A DNA stretch of 64,000 bases from Kineosporia sp. R_H_3 (GCF_002198675.1 NZ_MWLL01000013.1:1-64000), one strand, 5' to 3'. Shown: positions 53,283 through 61,770, numbered from the stretch's first letter. Notes: generated by a model from the sequence alone, not told the origin. Made by a program: numbers and translations.

Positions 53283-54152
53283 GTGACCGATCGATGGACG
53301 TGGCCGCCGGACTCGGCAGGCGCCGTCTGGGACGCGGTTCCGACCATTCTGGTTCTGGTGAGTCGGACAGGGGCCATCCGTTCGGTGAACAACGCGTTCG
53401 TCCAGACCTGTGTCATGGGCGTGGACGAGGTGGTCGGCAAGCCTGTGTGGGAGGTGCTCCCGGTTGAGGTCGGCGTCGCAGCGCTTGCACTGTGGGAAAC
53501 GGCGATCATCGGATCGGTGAACGTGCCGGAGCAGGTGCTCACCGACCAGAATGGCGCCGTGCGCCGCATCTCCTGGTCGCTGACAAGAGTCGTGCTCGGG
53601 AGGATGGAGCCGCACTTGCTCGTGACCGGTGTCGACCTCACCGCAGAGCGCAGCGCCCAGGCCCGGCTCTTGGACCGTGTGGAACGAGATCCCCTCACAG
53701 GGATGGGGAACCGGCTGTACGTCCGCAGGGTCCTGACGGAATGGCTGGATGCTGTTCACGGCAGCGAGGTCGCGATCTTCTACTGCGACCTCGAGCGGTT
53801 CAAGGCTGTGAATGACCAACACGGACATCGTGCCGGAGATGTGGTGCTGCGATCCGCCGCAACCAGGCTCGCCGAGGCGCTCGGGCCCGAGGGGGTCGTT
53901 GCTCGGCTGGGTGGAGACGAGTTCGTCGCTCTGGTCCGTGCACGGGACTCCGCGGACCTGCGGCGCCTCACGCACGAGCTGCGCAACCGGGTAGCGATCC
54001 CGATCGACATCGGGCCGTCGACGGTCAAGGTCGGGCTCAGCGTGGGGTTGCACGTGGCCCAGAGAGGGGCGGATACCGATCAGGCGCTGCAGTGCGCCGA
54101 CGAGGCTATGTACCGGAGCAAGCGTCCTTGGCGGTTTCGCCGTCGCAGATAG
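53283..54152 (+). CDS. PAS-GGDEF diguanylate cyclase
   Basis: From GTG 53283 the product is 289 residues, soluble. A PAS domain (VPTILVLVSRTGAIRSVNNA, about residues 18-125) precedes GGDEF (RDPLTGMGNRLYVRRVL, CDLERFKAVNDQHGHRAGDV). The active site RLGGDEFVALV is intact and an RxxD I-site is absent. There is no EAL domain, so it is a probable c-di-GMP synthase regulated through PAS. It is followed by the convergent V4R gene after 73 bp. The open frame extends to 53088, but the promoter evidence favours 53283. Confidence 0.88.
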   Translation: MTDRWTWPPDSAGAVWDAVPTILVLVSRTGAIRSVNNAFVQTCVMGVDEVVGKPVWEVLPVEVGVAALALWETAIIGSVNVPEQVLTDQNGAVRRISWSLTRVVLGRMEPHLLVTGVDLTAERSAQARLLDRVERDPLTGMGNRLYVRRVLTEWLDAVHGSEVAIFYCDLERFKAVNDQHGHRAGDVVLRSAATRLAEALGPEGVVARLGGDEFVALVRARDSADLRRLTHELRNRVAIPIDIGPSTVKVGLSVGLHVAQRGADTDQALQCADEAMYRSKRPWRFRRRR

Positions 54153-54225
54153 GCCCACTCACTCGATCCTGGGTGACATCGCCCCGTACGAGCCGAGGGG
54201 TGGCGTCCGCGCTTCTGCGCGGGCC

Positions 54226-54693
54226 TCAGGCGAGCGCGGTATGCGGCCGAATCAGATAGGTGCACGTCGGGTGGCCCATGGCTTGGCACTCCGTCTCCAC
54301 GCCCTGCATGGTTCTGCCGTTGATGGCTTGAAGGGCTCCCACGAACACTCCCAGCGTGAAGACGCACATCGGCTCGTCGGTCTGAGCGAGGTAGGTGCAC
54401 GCACCTTCGACGAGTTGCACGGTGTAGCCGCCACTTCCGTCCGACTCGACCCTGGTCACGGTGCACAGACGCGTTCCTTCGATCCCGAAGACCTCGAGGA
54501 ACAGGGCGTGCAGCTTGTCGTCGGCCAGAGGAGAGTTGGCAAGACCGCGGTCTTGGATGACGGCCTGCCCACGCAACCTGCCTGCGCCCAAGATGGGCCC
54601 TCGGCCGGCGATGTCTTCGGTGTAGAGGCGCAACTGCTGAAGACACACGGCGGAGACCATCGGCCCCAGCGTAAGGCGCTCGTTGACAGCCAT
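54226..54693 (-). CDS. V4R domain protein
   Basis: ATG 54693 with AGGAG upstream gives 155 residues. The C-terminal half matches the V4R (4-vinyl reductase) domain: EGACTYLAQTDEPMCVFTLG, FVGALQAINGRTMQ, and the closing ETECQAMGHPTCTYLI with two conserved cysteines. V4R domains bind small hydrophobic or gas-related ligands and often associate with signalling proteins. It is the last gene of the leftward operon containing protoglobin and roadblock genes. A sensory input role is inferred. Confidence 0.78.
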   Translation of the reverse strand: MAVNERLTLGPMVSAVCLQQLRLYTEDIAGRGPILGAGRLRGQAVIQDRGLANSPLADDKLHALFLEVFGIEGTRLCTVTRVESDGSGGYTVQLVEGACTYLAQTDEPMCVFTLGVFVGALQAINGRTMQGVETECQAMGHPTCTYLIRPHTALA

Positions 54694-54806
54694 GGCGTAC
54701 TCCTGGCGATTGGACGTTTTGGTGGACGGACGTTCCTTCGGCAGCCGGTCTTGCGGCTCAGCGTGCGCGGTCGGGGCTGACCGGCTTCTGCCGGCCAGCC
54801 CCGACC

Positions 54807-55409
54807 TCATCGAGCGGCCAGACCAAGCTCTGTGCGGGACTTGGCCAGCTCGGACTCGACCTCCTGGTCACGGAGCCTGCGCAAGAGACCCTCGGGCATT
54901 CCAGCGACCGAGTAGAGGGCCGACACGACGGCCTGGTCGTATCCGTAGGTGATGATCGAAGCCACTGTGGCGCACAGGCGCCGCACCGCGTCGACCAGGT
55001 CTGCTGCTGCGTCTGGCGGCATCGCCGACGCGTGGATCTTCGCGGTAGCCGTGCTGGAGACGAACTCCACCATCGGCAGCATCATCGGGTTGGTCACGTT
55101 CCGCACGACGTGGACGAGTCCGACCATGGCCATCCAGGCGAAGTAGTCCTCGTCGAGCGGGCCGTTCACCGTTCGTCGCCACCAACCGCTCAGGGTCTCC
55201 TCGCGGGAGGGGCGCTCGTCGATGCCCAGCACCTGCGCCGTTGGCGGGTGGGCGTAGAGCGTGTCGTAGAACCCCTTGATGAGGTCCGGCTCGATGGAGA
55301 GCAACAGGTCGCGGTGTTCTGTGATGGCGGCGGCGTCCTGCGGACGGAACCGTCGTTCGGCAGGGATGAGTCCGATCGCCTCGAGGGCGGTCTCGTGCAT
55401 CGTCTTCAT
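54807..55409 (-). CDS. protoglobin-domain protein
   Basis: ATG 55409 with GAAGG about nine bases upstream gives 200 residues; GTG 55415 is also possible. LIKGFYDTLYAHPPTAQVLG, SGWWRRTVNGPLDEDYFAWM and GLVHVVRNVTNPMMLPMV match protoglobin/globin-coupled-sensor heme domains. His100 is the probable proximal heme ligand and the Trp-Trp pair lies near residue 77. The tail (LRRLRDQEVESELAKSRTEL) is short and coiled-coil-like, without an effector domain. It would bind O2, NO or CO and pass a signal to partners, probably the roadblock/V4R proteins of the same operon. Confidence 0.82.
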   Translation of the reverse strand: MKTMHETALEAIGLIPAERRFRPQDAAAITEHRDLLLSIEPDLIKGFYDTLYAHPPTAQVLGIDERPSREETLSGWWRRTVNGPLDEDYFAWMAMVGLVHVVRNVTNPMMLPMVEFVSSTATAKIHASAMPPDAAADLVDAVRRLCATVASIITYGYDQAVVSALYSVAGMPEGLLRRLRDQEVESELAKSRTELGLAAR

Positions 55410-55446
55410 CTGCACGCGCCTTCGGCTCTCGCTCGACGGCTGGTCG

Positions 55447-55812
55447 TCACCGCAGGACCTGTGAGATCTGCGCAGACGCGGTCCGCGCCTCGATGCGCAT
55501 CAGTCCCAGGTTGGAGTCGGTGGGACCAGACATGACCAGGACGGCGGAGGAACCTGCGCCGTACACGACGAGGTAGCCGTTGTCGCCGCGGACCACCGTC
55601 TCCTGCATCCCGCCGAGCGATGTGCGCTCGGTGATCCGCTGACCGAGGCCCAGCGCGGTCGCCGCCATCGCCGCGACACGCTCCGCCTCCGCTTCCGGGA
55701 AGTCGGACGCGATCGCCATCCCGTCCGTCGTCGCGATCATGACCCCGTGGAGCTCGGGGATCGAGCGCCGGGTCGTGGTGATCACCTGGGCGAGCTCTTC
55801 TTGCTTGCTCAT
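55447..55812 (-). CDS. roadblock/LC7 domain protein
   Basis: ATG 55812 with AGGAGAAG upstream gives 121 residues. MSKQEELAQVITTTRRSIPE, GVMIATTDGMAIASDFPE, AERVAAMAATALGLGQRITE and NGYLVVYGAGSSAVLVMSG are typical of the MglB-like roadblock fold. Such proteins regulate Ras-like GTPases of the MglA type, and here also could scaffold signalling. The same frame stays open to 56163 and would add a Pro/Arg-rich 117-residue tail; lower third-position GC there argues against it, but it cannot be excluded. It lies 37 bp upstream of the protoglobin gene. Confidence 0.85.
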   Translation of the reverse strand: MSKQEELAQVITTTRRSIPELHGVMIATTDGMAIASDFPEAEAERVAAMAATALGLGQRITERTSLGGMQETVVRGDNGYLVVYGAGSSAVLVMSGPTDSNLGLMRIEARTASAQISQVLR

Positions 55813-56422
55813 CGGCTGTACTTCTCCTGTCTTGGCGGCGACTGGTGGTTGGGGCACTTGCGGTCCGGCGGGATCCCCGGGCTTCTGATCGTCCGTTGAC
55901 CGTGGACGGGGCCTGCGGCTTGCGGTGGTTCCACGAGCAGTGGTGCCGATTCCGGGAAGGCCGGAGAGGGCTGCGTGGCTGCCCGCAGATCCAGCAGACA
56001 CGTCCTGCCCTGGCGAGCCAGCCCCGCTGGCCGGCGTCGGGCGTCGGTCGAGCTCTGGATCAGGCGGCTTCTCAGGCGTGCCGGGCTCGTGGCGACGACG
56101 ACCGAACAACCGGCTGCGGCGCGCAGGCTCAGACGGCTGTCCCTCGTTCCCCGATCGGGTCACGCCGGTGCGACCTCCCGTCCCCGAGCCGGGGCCGCAC
56201 CCGAGAGGCGGCTGCGGCCAGGTACTGGCTCGTCCGCTCGGTGGTCGTGCGGATCAAGCCGCTGCGACGATATCGGCGTCCGCGGCGCGCGTGCACCAGA
56301 ATCGTTGAGTCGTCACTCCTTCTGGGGCACCGGCGGATTCAGAGTGGCGATGCGTGCGCACTCGCGCACCTCGTGTGACCAGCCGGGTGTCACGTGCCGC
56401 TCCACCTCGTCGTGGTACCGAG
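55813..56422 (-). other. intergenic or low-complexity coding extension
   Basis: From 56163 to 55813 the frame of the roadblock gene is open and encodes Pro/Arg/Gly-rich sequence (RRSRLFGRRRHEPGTP). 56164-56422 contains no supported gene. If GTG 56163 were used, the roadblock protein would be 238 residues with a disordered N-terminus. Confidence 0.4.
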
Positions 56423-56785
56423 TCAGTCGGCCAACATCGCTGTCAGCCTCGTGGACGCCTGCCGGACAGCGAGATGGAGCAGGGCGACGTTTGCGACCTC
56501 GCGGCTGTACACGAGCAAGATGCCTGTGCCCAGCAGAGGATGGACGGCGACGCATCCCCCCGCGGCTTGGATCACCGTGGTTGTCGACGCGCCGAAGCCC
56601 AGGCAGGCAGCGAACTGTGCACTCAGACCGGACGTCGCCGAGCACATCGCCGCGAGCGTGTCCGCCTCAGCCCCGGACACCGATCCTGCGAGCAACAGCC
56701 CGTCCGTCGTCGCCAGCAGCGCGCCGTCGATGCCGATCGCATCGCTGAGAATGGCGCGCAGTTCGTCGGCGAGGATGCGATTCAT
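56423..56785 (-). CDS. roadblock/LC7-type protein
   Basis: The 120-residue protein starts at ATG 56785. MNRILADELRAILSDAIGID, GALLATTDGLLLAGSVSG, ADTLAAMCSATSGLSAQFAA and GTGILLVYSREVANVALLHL follow the roadblock/LC7 order of helix, two strands, helix and strands. It lies 13 bp after the 95-residue gene, so it belongs to the leftward operon. It is clearly diverged from the copy at 55447-55812, which suggests that the two form distinct homodimers or heterodimers. Confidence 0.82.
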   Translation of the reverse strand: MNRILADELRAILSDAIGIDGALLATTDGLLLAGSVSGAEADTLAAMCSATSGLSAQFAACLGFGASTTTVIQAAGGCVAVHPLLGTGILLVYSREVANVALLHLAVRQASTRLTAMLAD

Positions 56786-56798
56786 GGTGTCCTCCGCT

Positions 56799-57086
56799 TC
56801 ATGGTGCCGCCGCGTCGGCGTCGTGCTCGCCGGCCGTGTGGGCTGCCGCGAGGATGGAACCGCTCGCTCTCCGTCCGGCGCCCGAGGCGCCGGGAACCCG
56901 CCGTGCGAGTGTGCCTTCGGGGCGTCCTGTGGCAGCGGGCGGGTGCGCGGTCGCGGGGGCAGGTCGCGGTTTCAGCAGCTCCTTGAGCGTGGACCAGTCC
57001 ACCGCGGGCGACGCGTCGGCGCTCGTCGGTGCCGAGGGTCCTCGTGTCGCGGTCTTCTTGACCCGGGTCTTCCTTCGGTCGTTCAT
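56799..57086 (-). CDS. small basic/proline-alanine-rich protein
   Basis: ATG 57086 overlaps the stop of the DUF4388 gene (ATGA) and gives 95 residues. It reads MNDRRKTRVKKTATRGPSAP, then DWSTLKELLKPRPAPATAHP and an Ala/Gly-rich tail. It appears disordered apart from one short amphipathic helix (WSTLKELL). The strict overlap and 13-bp spacing to the roadblock gene support expression. Its role may be as a linker or adaptor between operon partners; no homologue is recognised. Confidence 0.55.
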   Translation of the reverse strand: MNDRRKTRVKKTATRGPSAPTSADASPAVDWSTLKELLKPRPAPATAHPPAATGRPEGTLARRVPGASGAGRRASGSILAAAHTAGEHDADAAAP

Positions 57087-58096
57087 TCGCCTGCCTTCAG
57101 CTTCTGCAGGATGTGCGTCAGGACGGTGACGTCGGTCAGGGCGACGGGGGGGACGTTCGGCTGTGCCGCGTCCCAGGGCCGCGCCTGTGCGGTTCGGCGT
57201 GGGAGAAGACCAGGCGCACCGGCCGGGAGATGCTCGTCGTCCTCGGAGCCTGCGTGCTGTGCCAGAGGACCAGGGGTGCCCGCAGCAGCTGCAGCTTCGA
57301 CACGGTCCGTGGCCGCCGGTTCGCCGTGTGTCGCCAGGAGCGACGACGTCTCGACCGGCGTCGGGCGGGGCGGCAGCTGCCCCTGCGCGGGCTCGGAAGG
57401 ACGCGGGGAAGCCGGACGGCACAGGTCGGCAGCAAGAAGTCCGGCCGCGGCCCGGATGGCGTCGACAAGGGACAGGCCAGTCCGCCATGCCAGCTGACGC
57501 ACCGTCTGGTCGCCGTCCAGGCCCCATCTCAGGAGCCACTCGGTGTGGGAGAGCACCACGGCACCAGCGGGGTCCTGCGGCACCAGGACGTCGTCCGTCG
57601 TCACGCGGCGCTGCAGCGCTGAGACCGCGGCGGCGGCTGCCTCGTCGACGACCGTGTCGATGTCCAGACGCACGGAACTGCCGGTCCATCCCGCCCAGCC
57701 GACCGGGGACGGCACCGCTCGGGCACCTAGCGCCGGGTCGTCCGCGACGACGAGCTCGAACAGAGCGTCTACGACACCGGATCTGACCACCGAGTTGAAC
57801 TCGTTCTCGTCCAGGACGCCCGCGGCCCTGAGCACCGTTGGAAGGTCGGAATGGGTCAGCGCCGACGTGCGTAGCTCGGCCCACTCCTGCCAGCTGAGCC
57901 GGCCCGCAGCGACCAGCCGAACTCCGAGCCCGGGGGCGGTGGGTGACTCGGCGTAACTGATCAGACCGTCGACGAAGTAGAACGCGGCCTGGGATCCGGT
58001 GGTCATGTGGACGACCCCCGTGGGGCACGTCAGCGCGCACCCGGTCAGCAGCGTTCTGACCCGTGTCCCCGCCCCTGGAACCTCGTTGGCTGCCAC
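57083..58096 (-). CDS. DUF4388 (PATAN-like) domain protein
   Basis: The start is GTG 58096 (GGAGG six bases upstream) or the adjacent GTG 58099; 337 residues. The N-terminus is VRTLLTGCALTCPTGVVHMT, SQAAFYFVDGLISYAESP and LSWQEWAELRTSA, the DUF4388 pattern seen in proteins linked to gliding and roadblock/GTPase systems. The middle contains VVDEAAAAAVSALQRR, and LDGDQTVRQLAWRTGLSLVD is a winged-helix-like segment. The C-terminus (to KLKAGE) is Pro/Ala-rich. It is the first gene of the leftward operon. Confidence 0.75.
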   Translation of the reverse strand: MAANEVPGAGTRVRTLLTGCALTCPTGVVHMTTGSQAAFYFVDGLISYAESPTAPGLGVRLVAAGRLSWQEWAELRTSALTHSDLPTVLRAAGVLDENEFNSVVRSGVVDALFELVVADDPALGARAVPSPVGWAGWTGSSVRLDIDTVVDEAAAAAVSALQRRVTTDDVLVPQDPAGAVVLSHTEWLLRWGLDGDQTVRQLAWRTGLSLVDAIRAAAGLLAADLCRPASPRPSEPAQGQLPPRPTPVETSSLLATHGEPAATDRVEAAAAAGTPGPLAQHAGSEDDEHLPAGAPGLLPRRTAQARPWDAAQPNVPPVALTDVTVLTHILQKLKAGE

Positions 58097-58388
58097 CACG
58101 CCCCTCCGACACAGCGGCGAGCCCGCACCCCTGAGTGTCGGCGGGTCGGCGCGCCTGGTTCTGGCTGATGATGTTGCCAAACCTTTGCCGTGGGCGGGAT
58201 CCGAATCCACCACGGGAGCAGTGGTTATCACCCGTCGTCGTCGTTCGGTGACCGGGCGTGCAATGCCCCTCAAGGCGGATTGTCCTGCGCCCCGACTCCC
58301 GACACACTGGGCGGCCGATGGCGGGTCATGTGGCCGGGGTCTGGGGTGAGATCTCCCGGGCCGTCAGCGGGCACGCGGGAAGGACGTC
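58097..58388. promoter_or_regulatory. shared divergent promoter region of the roadblock/DUF4388 operons
   Basis: These 292 bp separate the two divergent operons and must contain both promoters. GGGAAGGACGTC at 58377-58388 is the ribosome site for ATG 58389. No exact palindromic operator was found by eye. Confidence 0.5.
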
Positions 58389-58802
58389 ATGAAGTTGGCG
58401 CAGGCTGTAGACCGGGCGATCGCGTCCGTGCGGGCCGACGCTCCGGAGTACCTGGGAGCGGGGGTCGTCGACCTGACGACCGGCATGCTGCTCGCAGTCG
58501 ACACGGTGGACCACCACCCTCGCGACGTTCTCGATGTGCTCGCCTCGGCGACGACGAACCTGTTCCAGGGGCGCAGTGTCAGCGACATAGAGAAGATGTG
58601 GCAGAACCGGCGAGGTAGGGGAAACACCACCGATCACCAGTTCCAGGAGATTCTCCTGCACAGTGACCACCTCGTGCACCTCTTCGTGCGGAGCGCCACG
58701 GTGACCGACCTCGTGGTGGCAGTCATCTGCCGCCGCAGCGCCAACCTAGGGCTTCTGCTGTCGGTCGGCCGCCAGGCCGTGGGCCACCTGTCCGACGGCT
58801 GA
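58389..58802 (+). CDS. roadblock-like protein
   Basis: The 137-residue protein begins at ATG 58389. MKLAQAVDRAIASVRADAPE, YLGAGVVDLTTGMLLAVDTV, DVLDVLASATTNLFQGRSVS, HLFVRSATVTDLVVAVICRR and ANLGLLLSVGRQAVGHL reproduce the roadblock helix/strand order, though more diverged than the leftward copies. It is the first gene of the rightward operon. The second similar protein follows 68 bp downstream. Confidence 0.7.
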   Translation: MKLAQAVDRAIASVRADAPEYLGAGVVDLTTGMLLAVDTVDHHPRDVLDVLASATTNLFQGRSVSDIEKMWQNRRGRGNTTDHQFQEILLHSDHLVHLFVRSATVTDLVVAVICRRSANLGLLLSVGRQAVGHLSDG

Positions 58803-58870
58803 GCGGCAGCGCACCTTCGCAAGCAGTCCCCGACGACAGTCAGATCGTCCCCGTGACACGAAGAGGATCC

Positions 58871-59317
58871 ATGCTGCATCACACGCAGTCAGAGCGGTAC
58901 GGCCTGCCGGACGTCTTCGCTGCAGCTGCCGAGCTCGACGGCCTTCTGGTCCTGGGCGTCATCGACCCGCAGACGGCGACGATCCTCGTCAGCCACTGGA
59001 CCGAAGCTGCTGGCAGCGACGACCTGGGTGTCCACCTCGCTGCCGGCGTGAGTGACGCCGTCCGCTCACTGGCTGTCCTGGCTGCACGCGTGAGCCCGGA
59101 CTCCGCCTTGGAAGACGTGGTGGTCACCCTCGTCGACCACCACTACCTCATCCGCCTCGTAACTCTGGAGGACGGCGACGCCGTGGCGGTCGTTCTCGTC
59201 CTGGCCCGACAGACCGTCAACCTGGCCATGGCTCTGCGTGTCCTGAGGTACCTCCCCGGGGTCCTGCCCGAGTTCCGCAGCAACGGAGCCTCGGTCCGCA
59301 CCGGGACGCTGTCGTGA
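58871..59317 (+). CDS. diverged roadblock-like protein
   Basis: ATG 58871 after AGAGGATCC gives 148 residues; GTG 58853 would add six. PDVFAAAAELDGLLVLGVID, PQTATILVSHWTEA, DAVRSLAVLAARVSPDSALE, VVVTLVDHHYLIRLVTLEDG and AVAVVLVLARQTVNLAMALR keep the alternating strand and helix pattern of the roadblock/profilin-like fold. Similarity is structural by pattern. Its stop overlaps the next start (GTGA), so the DUF4388 gene is coupled to it. Confidence 0.6.
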   Translation: MLHHTQSERYGLPDVFAAAAELDGLLVLGVIDPQTATILVSHWTEAAGSDDLGVHLAAGVSDAVRSLAVLAARVSPDSALEDVVVTLVDHHYLIRLVTLEDGDAVAVVLVLARQTVNLAMALRVLRYLPGVLPEFRSNGASVRTGTLS

Positions 59318-60084
59318 ACCGGCTGCGACGCATCAACGTGCCCAGTCCCGATGCCTTGTCCACGCATCTGGTCAGTCTCGGCCGGTCTGGGCGGTCTGCC
59401 CTGCTGACCGCCCGGTGGCCGGTCGGTGCTGAGATAGCCGTCTCGCACGGGCGGGTGCTCCACGCTCACAGCCTGATCGCGCCCTCACCAGAGGCGATGC
59501 TGCGAGCACGGGGCCGCCAAGACGAACCCCCGACGAACGACGACCCTCCGCCGAGGCGACCCAGTGCCCGGGAAGCGGGTGTCACCCTCGCCCACGCGTT
59601 GCGCGTCAGGAACGAAGCTGTTGTCGACACCCTCCGAGAACTGATCGTGGGCGGAGCAGAACACCCATGGCGCCGACGCCGGCTGCCGCATCCGCCGGCT
59701 CCGGACGAGACTGTCGACCTGACCATCGACAGCGTCCTGGCCGAGGCGCAGCGCCGGCAACGTGTCCTCCAGGCTCTGGCGCCCCTGGTGGGGCCCGATG
59801 TCCCGGTGGCCCGAAAGGCACAGATTGCCCCTGGGAGAGTACGCGTGGCCCCCCAGCAGTGGGCGTTGCTCGCCACGACCAGCATCGCAACGACCCCCCG
59901 TTCGCTGGCGAACACGCTCGGCGACAGCGTTTTCCGCATGACCTGCCGCGTTGCGGAGCTGCTCCGTGCAGGTCTGCTCCAGGTCGCCGACAGCACAGCC
60001 GTCGACATCCGCGCCGACACCGCGTTCCACACAGTCAGCGGCATGTGGTTCCTCGAGGCCACGACGGGCGCGGAGTCACGGTGA
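59314..60084 (+). CDS. DUF4388-like domain protein
   Basis: GTG 59314 overlaps the upstream stop; 256 residues. The N-terminus (VPSPDALSTHLVSLGRSGRS, ALLTARWPVGAEIAVSHGRV, LHAHSL) has the DUF4388 pattern. A Pro/Arg-rich linker follows, then a helical C-terminal domain: VALLATTSI-like turns and LANTLGDSVFRMTCRVAELL, GLLQVADSTAVDIRADTAFH, resembling a winged helix. This parallels the DUF4388 protein of the leftward operon. Its end overlaps the OmpA-family gene. Confidence 0.68.
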   Translation: MNRLRRINVPSPDALSTHLVSLGRSGRSALLTARWPVGAEIAVSHGRVLHAHSLIAPSPEAMLRARGRQDEPPTNDDPPPRRPSAREAGVTLAHALRVRNEAVVDTLRELIVGGAEHPWRRRRLPHPPAPDETVDLTIDSVLAEAQRRQRVLQALAPLVGPDVPVARKAQIAPGRVRVAPQQWALLATTSIATTPRSLANTLGDSVFRMTCRVAELLRAGLLQVADSTAVDIRADTAFHTVSGMWFLEATTGAESR

Positions 60085-60848
60085 CCGCCTCTACGGTGCC
60101 ACCCAGGCACGTCCGCAGGGCACGCACCCTTCGGCGTCGCACACTGGGAATGGTCTGCCTGGTCGGTGTCACCGTGCTGGGGTTGACCACGTGGTCCGCG
60201 TACGACATAGAACGATCCCTGCGACGTGAGGCACAGGCAGCGCTCGCAACCTCAGGATCAGCCGGCCAGGTGTACGTCGAGGGGCGTGACGCACGTGTGT
60301 CGGGCGCAGCCGCGGACAGGGACGGTCTCGCGCGCGCGGCCGCGGTAGTGGCTGGTGTGCCCGGGATTCGAGTCGTGGAGACTGACGGCCGTGCAGCAGC
60401 GCCGTGGGCTACGACACCGCAGCCCTCGGCCACAGGGACCCAGACCGGCCAGGACCCACAGGTCGTGCCATCGCCGGGGAAGCCGACAGTCGGAACCACC
60501 GAGCCGTTGAAGCGCCGTACCCTGCTGCGCTTCGCATCGGATGAGGCGTTGCTCAACGCTTCGGCGAGGGCCAGGCTCGACGGGGTCGCGGCGTACCTTC
60601 TCGAGCATCCGACAGTTCGGGTACGCGTCCAGGGTTTCACCGACGACACCGGGACCGACGAGGGCAACCTTGACCTCGCTCGCCGTCGGGCGCTTGCCGC
60701 AGCGCGGTACCTCAGCGCGTCGGGGGTTCCAGCGACCAGGTGCGTGATCGAGTCCTACGGTGCGAGCCGGCCCCTGGCGGACAATCGAACGTCGCAGGGT
60801 CGAGCCGAGAACCGGCGCGTCGAGCTGGTCTTCGAGAGGGTGGCCTGA
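60081..60848 (+). CDS. BON-OmpA family envelope protein
   Basis: GTG 60081 (4-base overlap) gives 255 residues. A basic N-terminus precedes one membrane helix (MVCLVGVTVLGLTTWSAYDI, about residues 24-43). Next is a BON-like segment (AGQVYVEGRDARVSGAAADR, VVAGVPGIRVVE). After a Pro/Thr-rich linker comes an OmpA peptidoglycan-binding domain at 147-255: LLRFASDEALLNASARARLD, RVQGFTDDTGTDEGNLDLAR, GRAENRRVELVFE. It should anchor the system to the cell wall outside the membrane. Confidence 0.85.
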   Translation: MTASTVPPRHVRRARTLRRRTLGMVCLVGVTVLGLTTWSAYDIERSLRREAQAALATSGSAGQVYVEGRDARVSGAAADRDGLARAAAVVAGVPGIRVVETDGRAAAPWATTPQPSATGTQTGQDPQVVPSPGKPTVGTTEPLKRRTLLRFASDEALLNASARARLDGVAAYLLEHPTVRVRVQGFTDDTGTDEGNLDLARRRALAAARYLSASGVPATRCVIESYGASRPLADNRTSQGRAENRRVELVFERVA

Positions 60849-61303
60849 TGCTCGACGGAATGCCGTTTCTCTTGGCACAGATCGCTGCTCCGATGGCTGC
60901 CTCGACGGCGTTCGGCGCACTGGTCGGCTGGCTGATCGGCTCAGGGTGGGACCGTCGACAACACGCCCGTAGAAGCGTCCGTGCCGACCATCTCGCCACC
61001 GCGGAGGAGCTCGCTGCCGCGCTGCAGTCGGTGCAGACCCTGCAGACGGAGGTGTCCCGAGTCCGTGACCAGAAGGACACCGAACTCGGGCGACTTGAGA
61101 CCCACGCCATCCAGGCGATGGAGACGACGATGACCCTGAGCGAGTCGCGCATCAAGGAACTCGAGCAGGAACTGGCCGACGCTCGCAGCGCGCTTCGCCG
61201 CACCGAGGACGATCTGACGACGCAGCGTGGACAGACGGAACGTCTGCGCAGGGCCTTGGCGGAGCGGGATCTGCGCATCAGCAAGATGGCCGGAGACCGT
61301 TGA
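60848..61303 (+). CDS. membrane-anchored coiled-coil protein
   Basis: ATG 60848 shares one base with the upstream stop (TGATG); 151 residues. An N-terminal membrane helix (FLLAQIAAPMAASTAFGALVGWLI, about residues 7-30) is followed by a long heptad-rich region, HLATAEELAAALQSVQTLQT, EVSRVRDQKDTELGRLETHA and ESRIKELEQELADARSALRR, to the end. It is probably a cytoplasmic coiled coil projecting from the membrane, able to bridge the roadblock/DUF4388 proteins to the OmpA protein. It is the last gene of the rightward operon. Confidence 0.75.
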   Translation: MLDGMPFLLAQIAAPMAASTAFGALVGWLIGSGWDRRQHARRSVRADHLATAEELAAALQSVQTLQTEVSRVRDQKDTELGRLETHAIQAMETTMTLSESRIKELEQELADARSALRRTEDDLTTQRGQTERLRRALAERDLRISKMAGDR

Positions 61304-61460
61304 CCCGTAGCCAGCCTCGGACGACCCGAAGGGTCGCCAGACCCGGGCGGAGCCACCTCAGCTGCTCCGAGAAGGACATCGGCCGCTGACCTGCGACGCG
61401 AGCCTGGTGCACGCGAGACGTTGGACGGGTTCCAGCGATGGGCCCGCGCCGGGTGCGCCG

Positions 61461-61757
61461 TCAGGTAGTAGCTCTCGGCGCCGGGGTGTGGGCGCAGATG
61501 TACCTGCTGAGCAGCGTGAAGAGGATCTCCTGCTCGGCATCGGTGAGTACGTTGCGTGCTTCCGCCAACACCGACCTGACGTGCGGTGCGGCGTGACGGA
61601 CGGCCGCGCGGCCGCTCTCGGTCGGGGTGACGTTAACGCGTCGGCTGTCGGTGGAGTCTCGTTCTCGGACGACGTAGCCGTCGCGTTCGAGTCGACAGAT
61701 GATGGCACTGACAGTGGTTTCGCGGAGAGCGCAGCTTGCGGCCAGTTGCCTGACGGT
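61461..61757 (-). pseudogene. MarR-family regulator missing its N-terminus
   Basis: About 97 residues remain: VRQLAASCALRETTVSAIIC, RLERDGYVVRERDSTDSRRV, NVTPTESGRAAVRHAAPHVR and LTDAEQEILFTLLSRYICAH. This is the MarR winged helix and C-terminal dimer helix. The N-terminal ~50 residues are lost at about 61760, where the sequence becomes antisense to the helix-turn-helix-family fragment at 61771. Without its own start it is probably non-functional. Confidence 0.6.
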
Positions 61758-61770
61758 GCTGGTCAGGCGC

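Noticed and set aside
58097-58273. Longer N-terminus of the leftward DUF4388 protein
   Set aside because: The extra 59 residues are Arg-rich and lie in the promoter region; GGAGG supports GTG 58096 or 58099.
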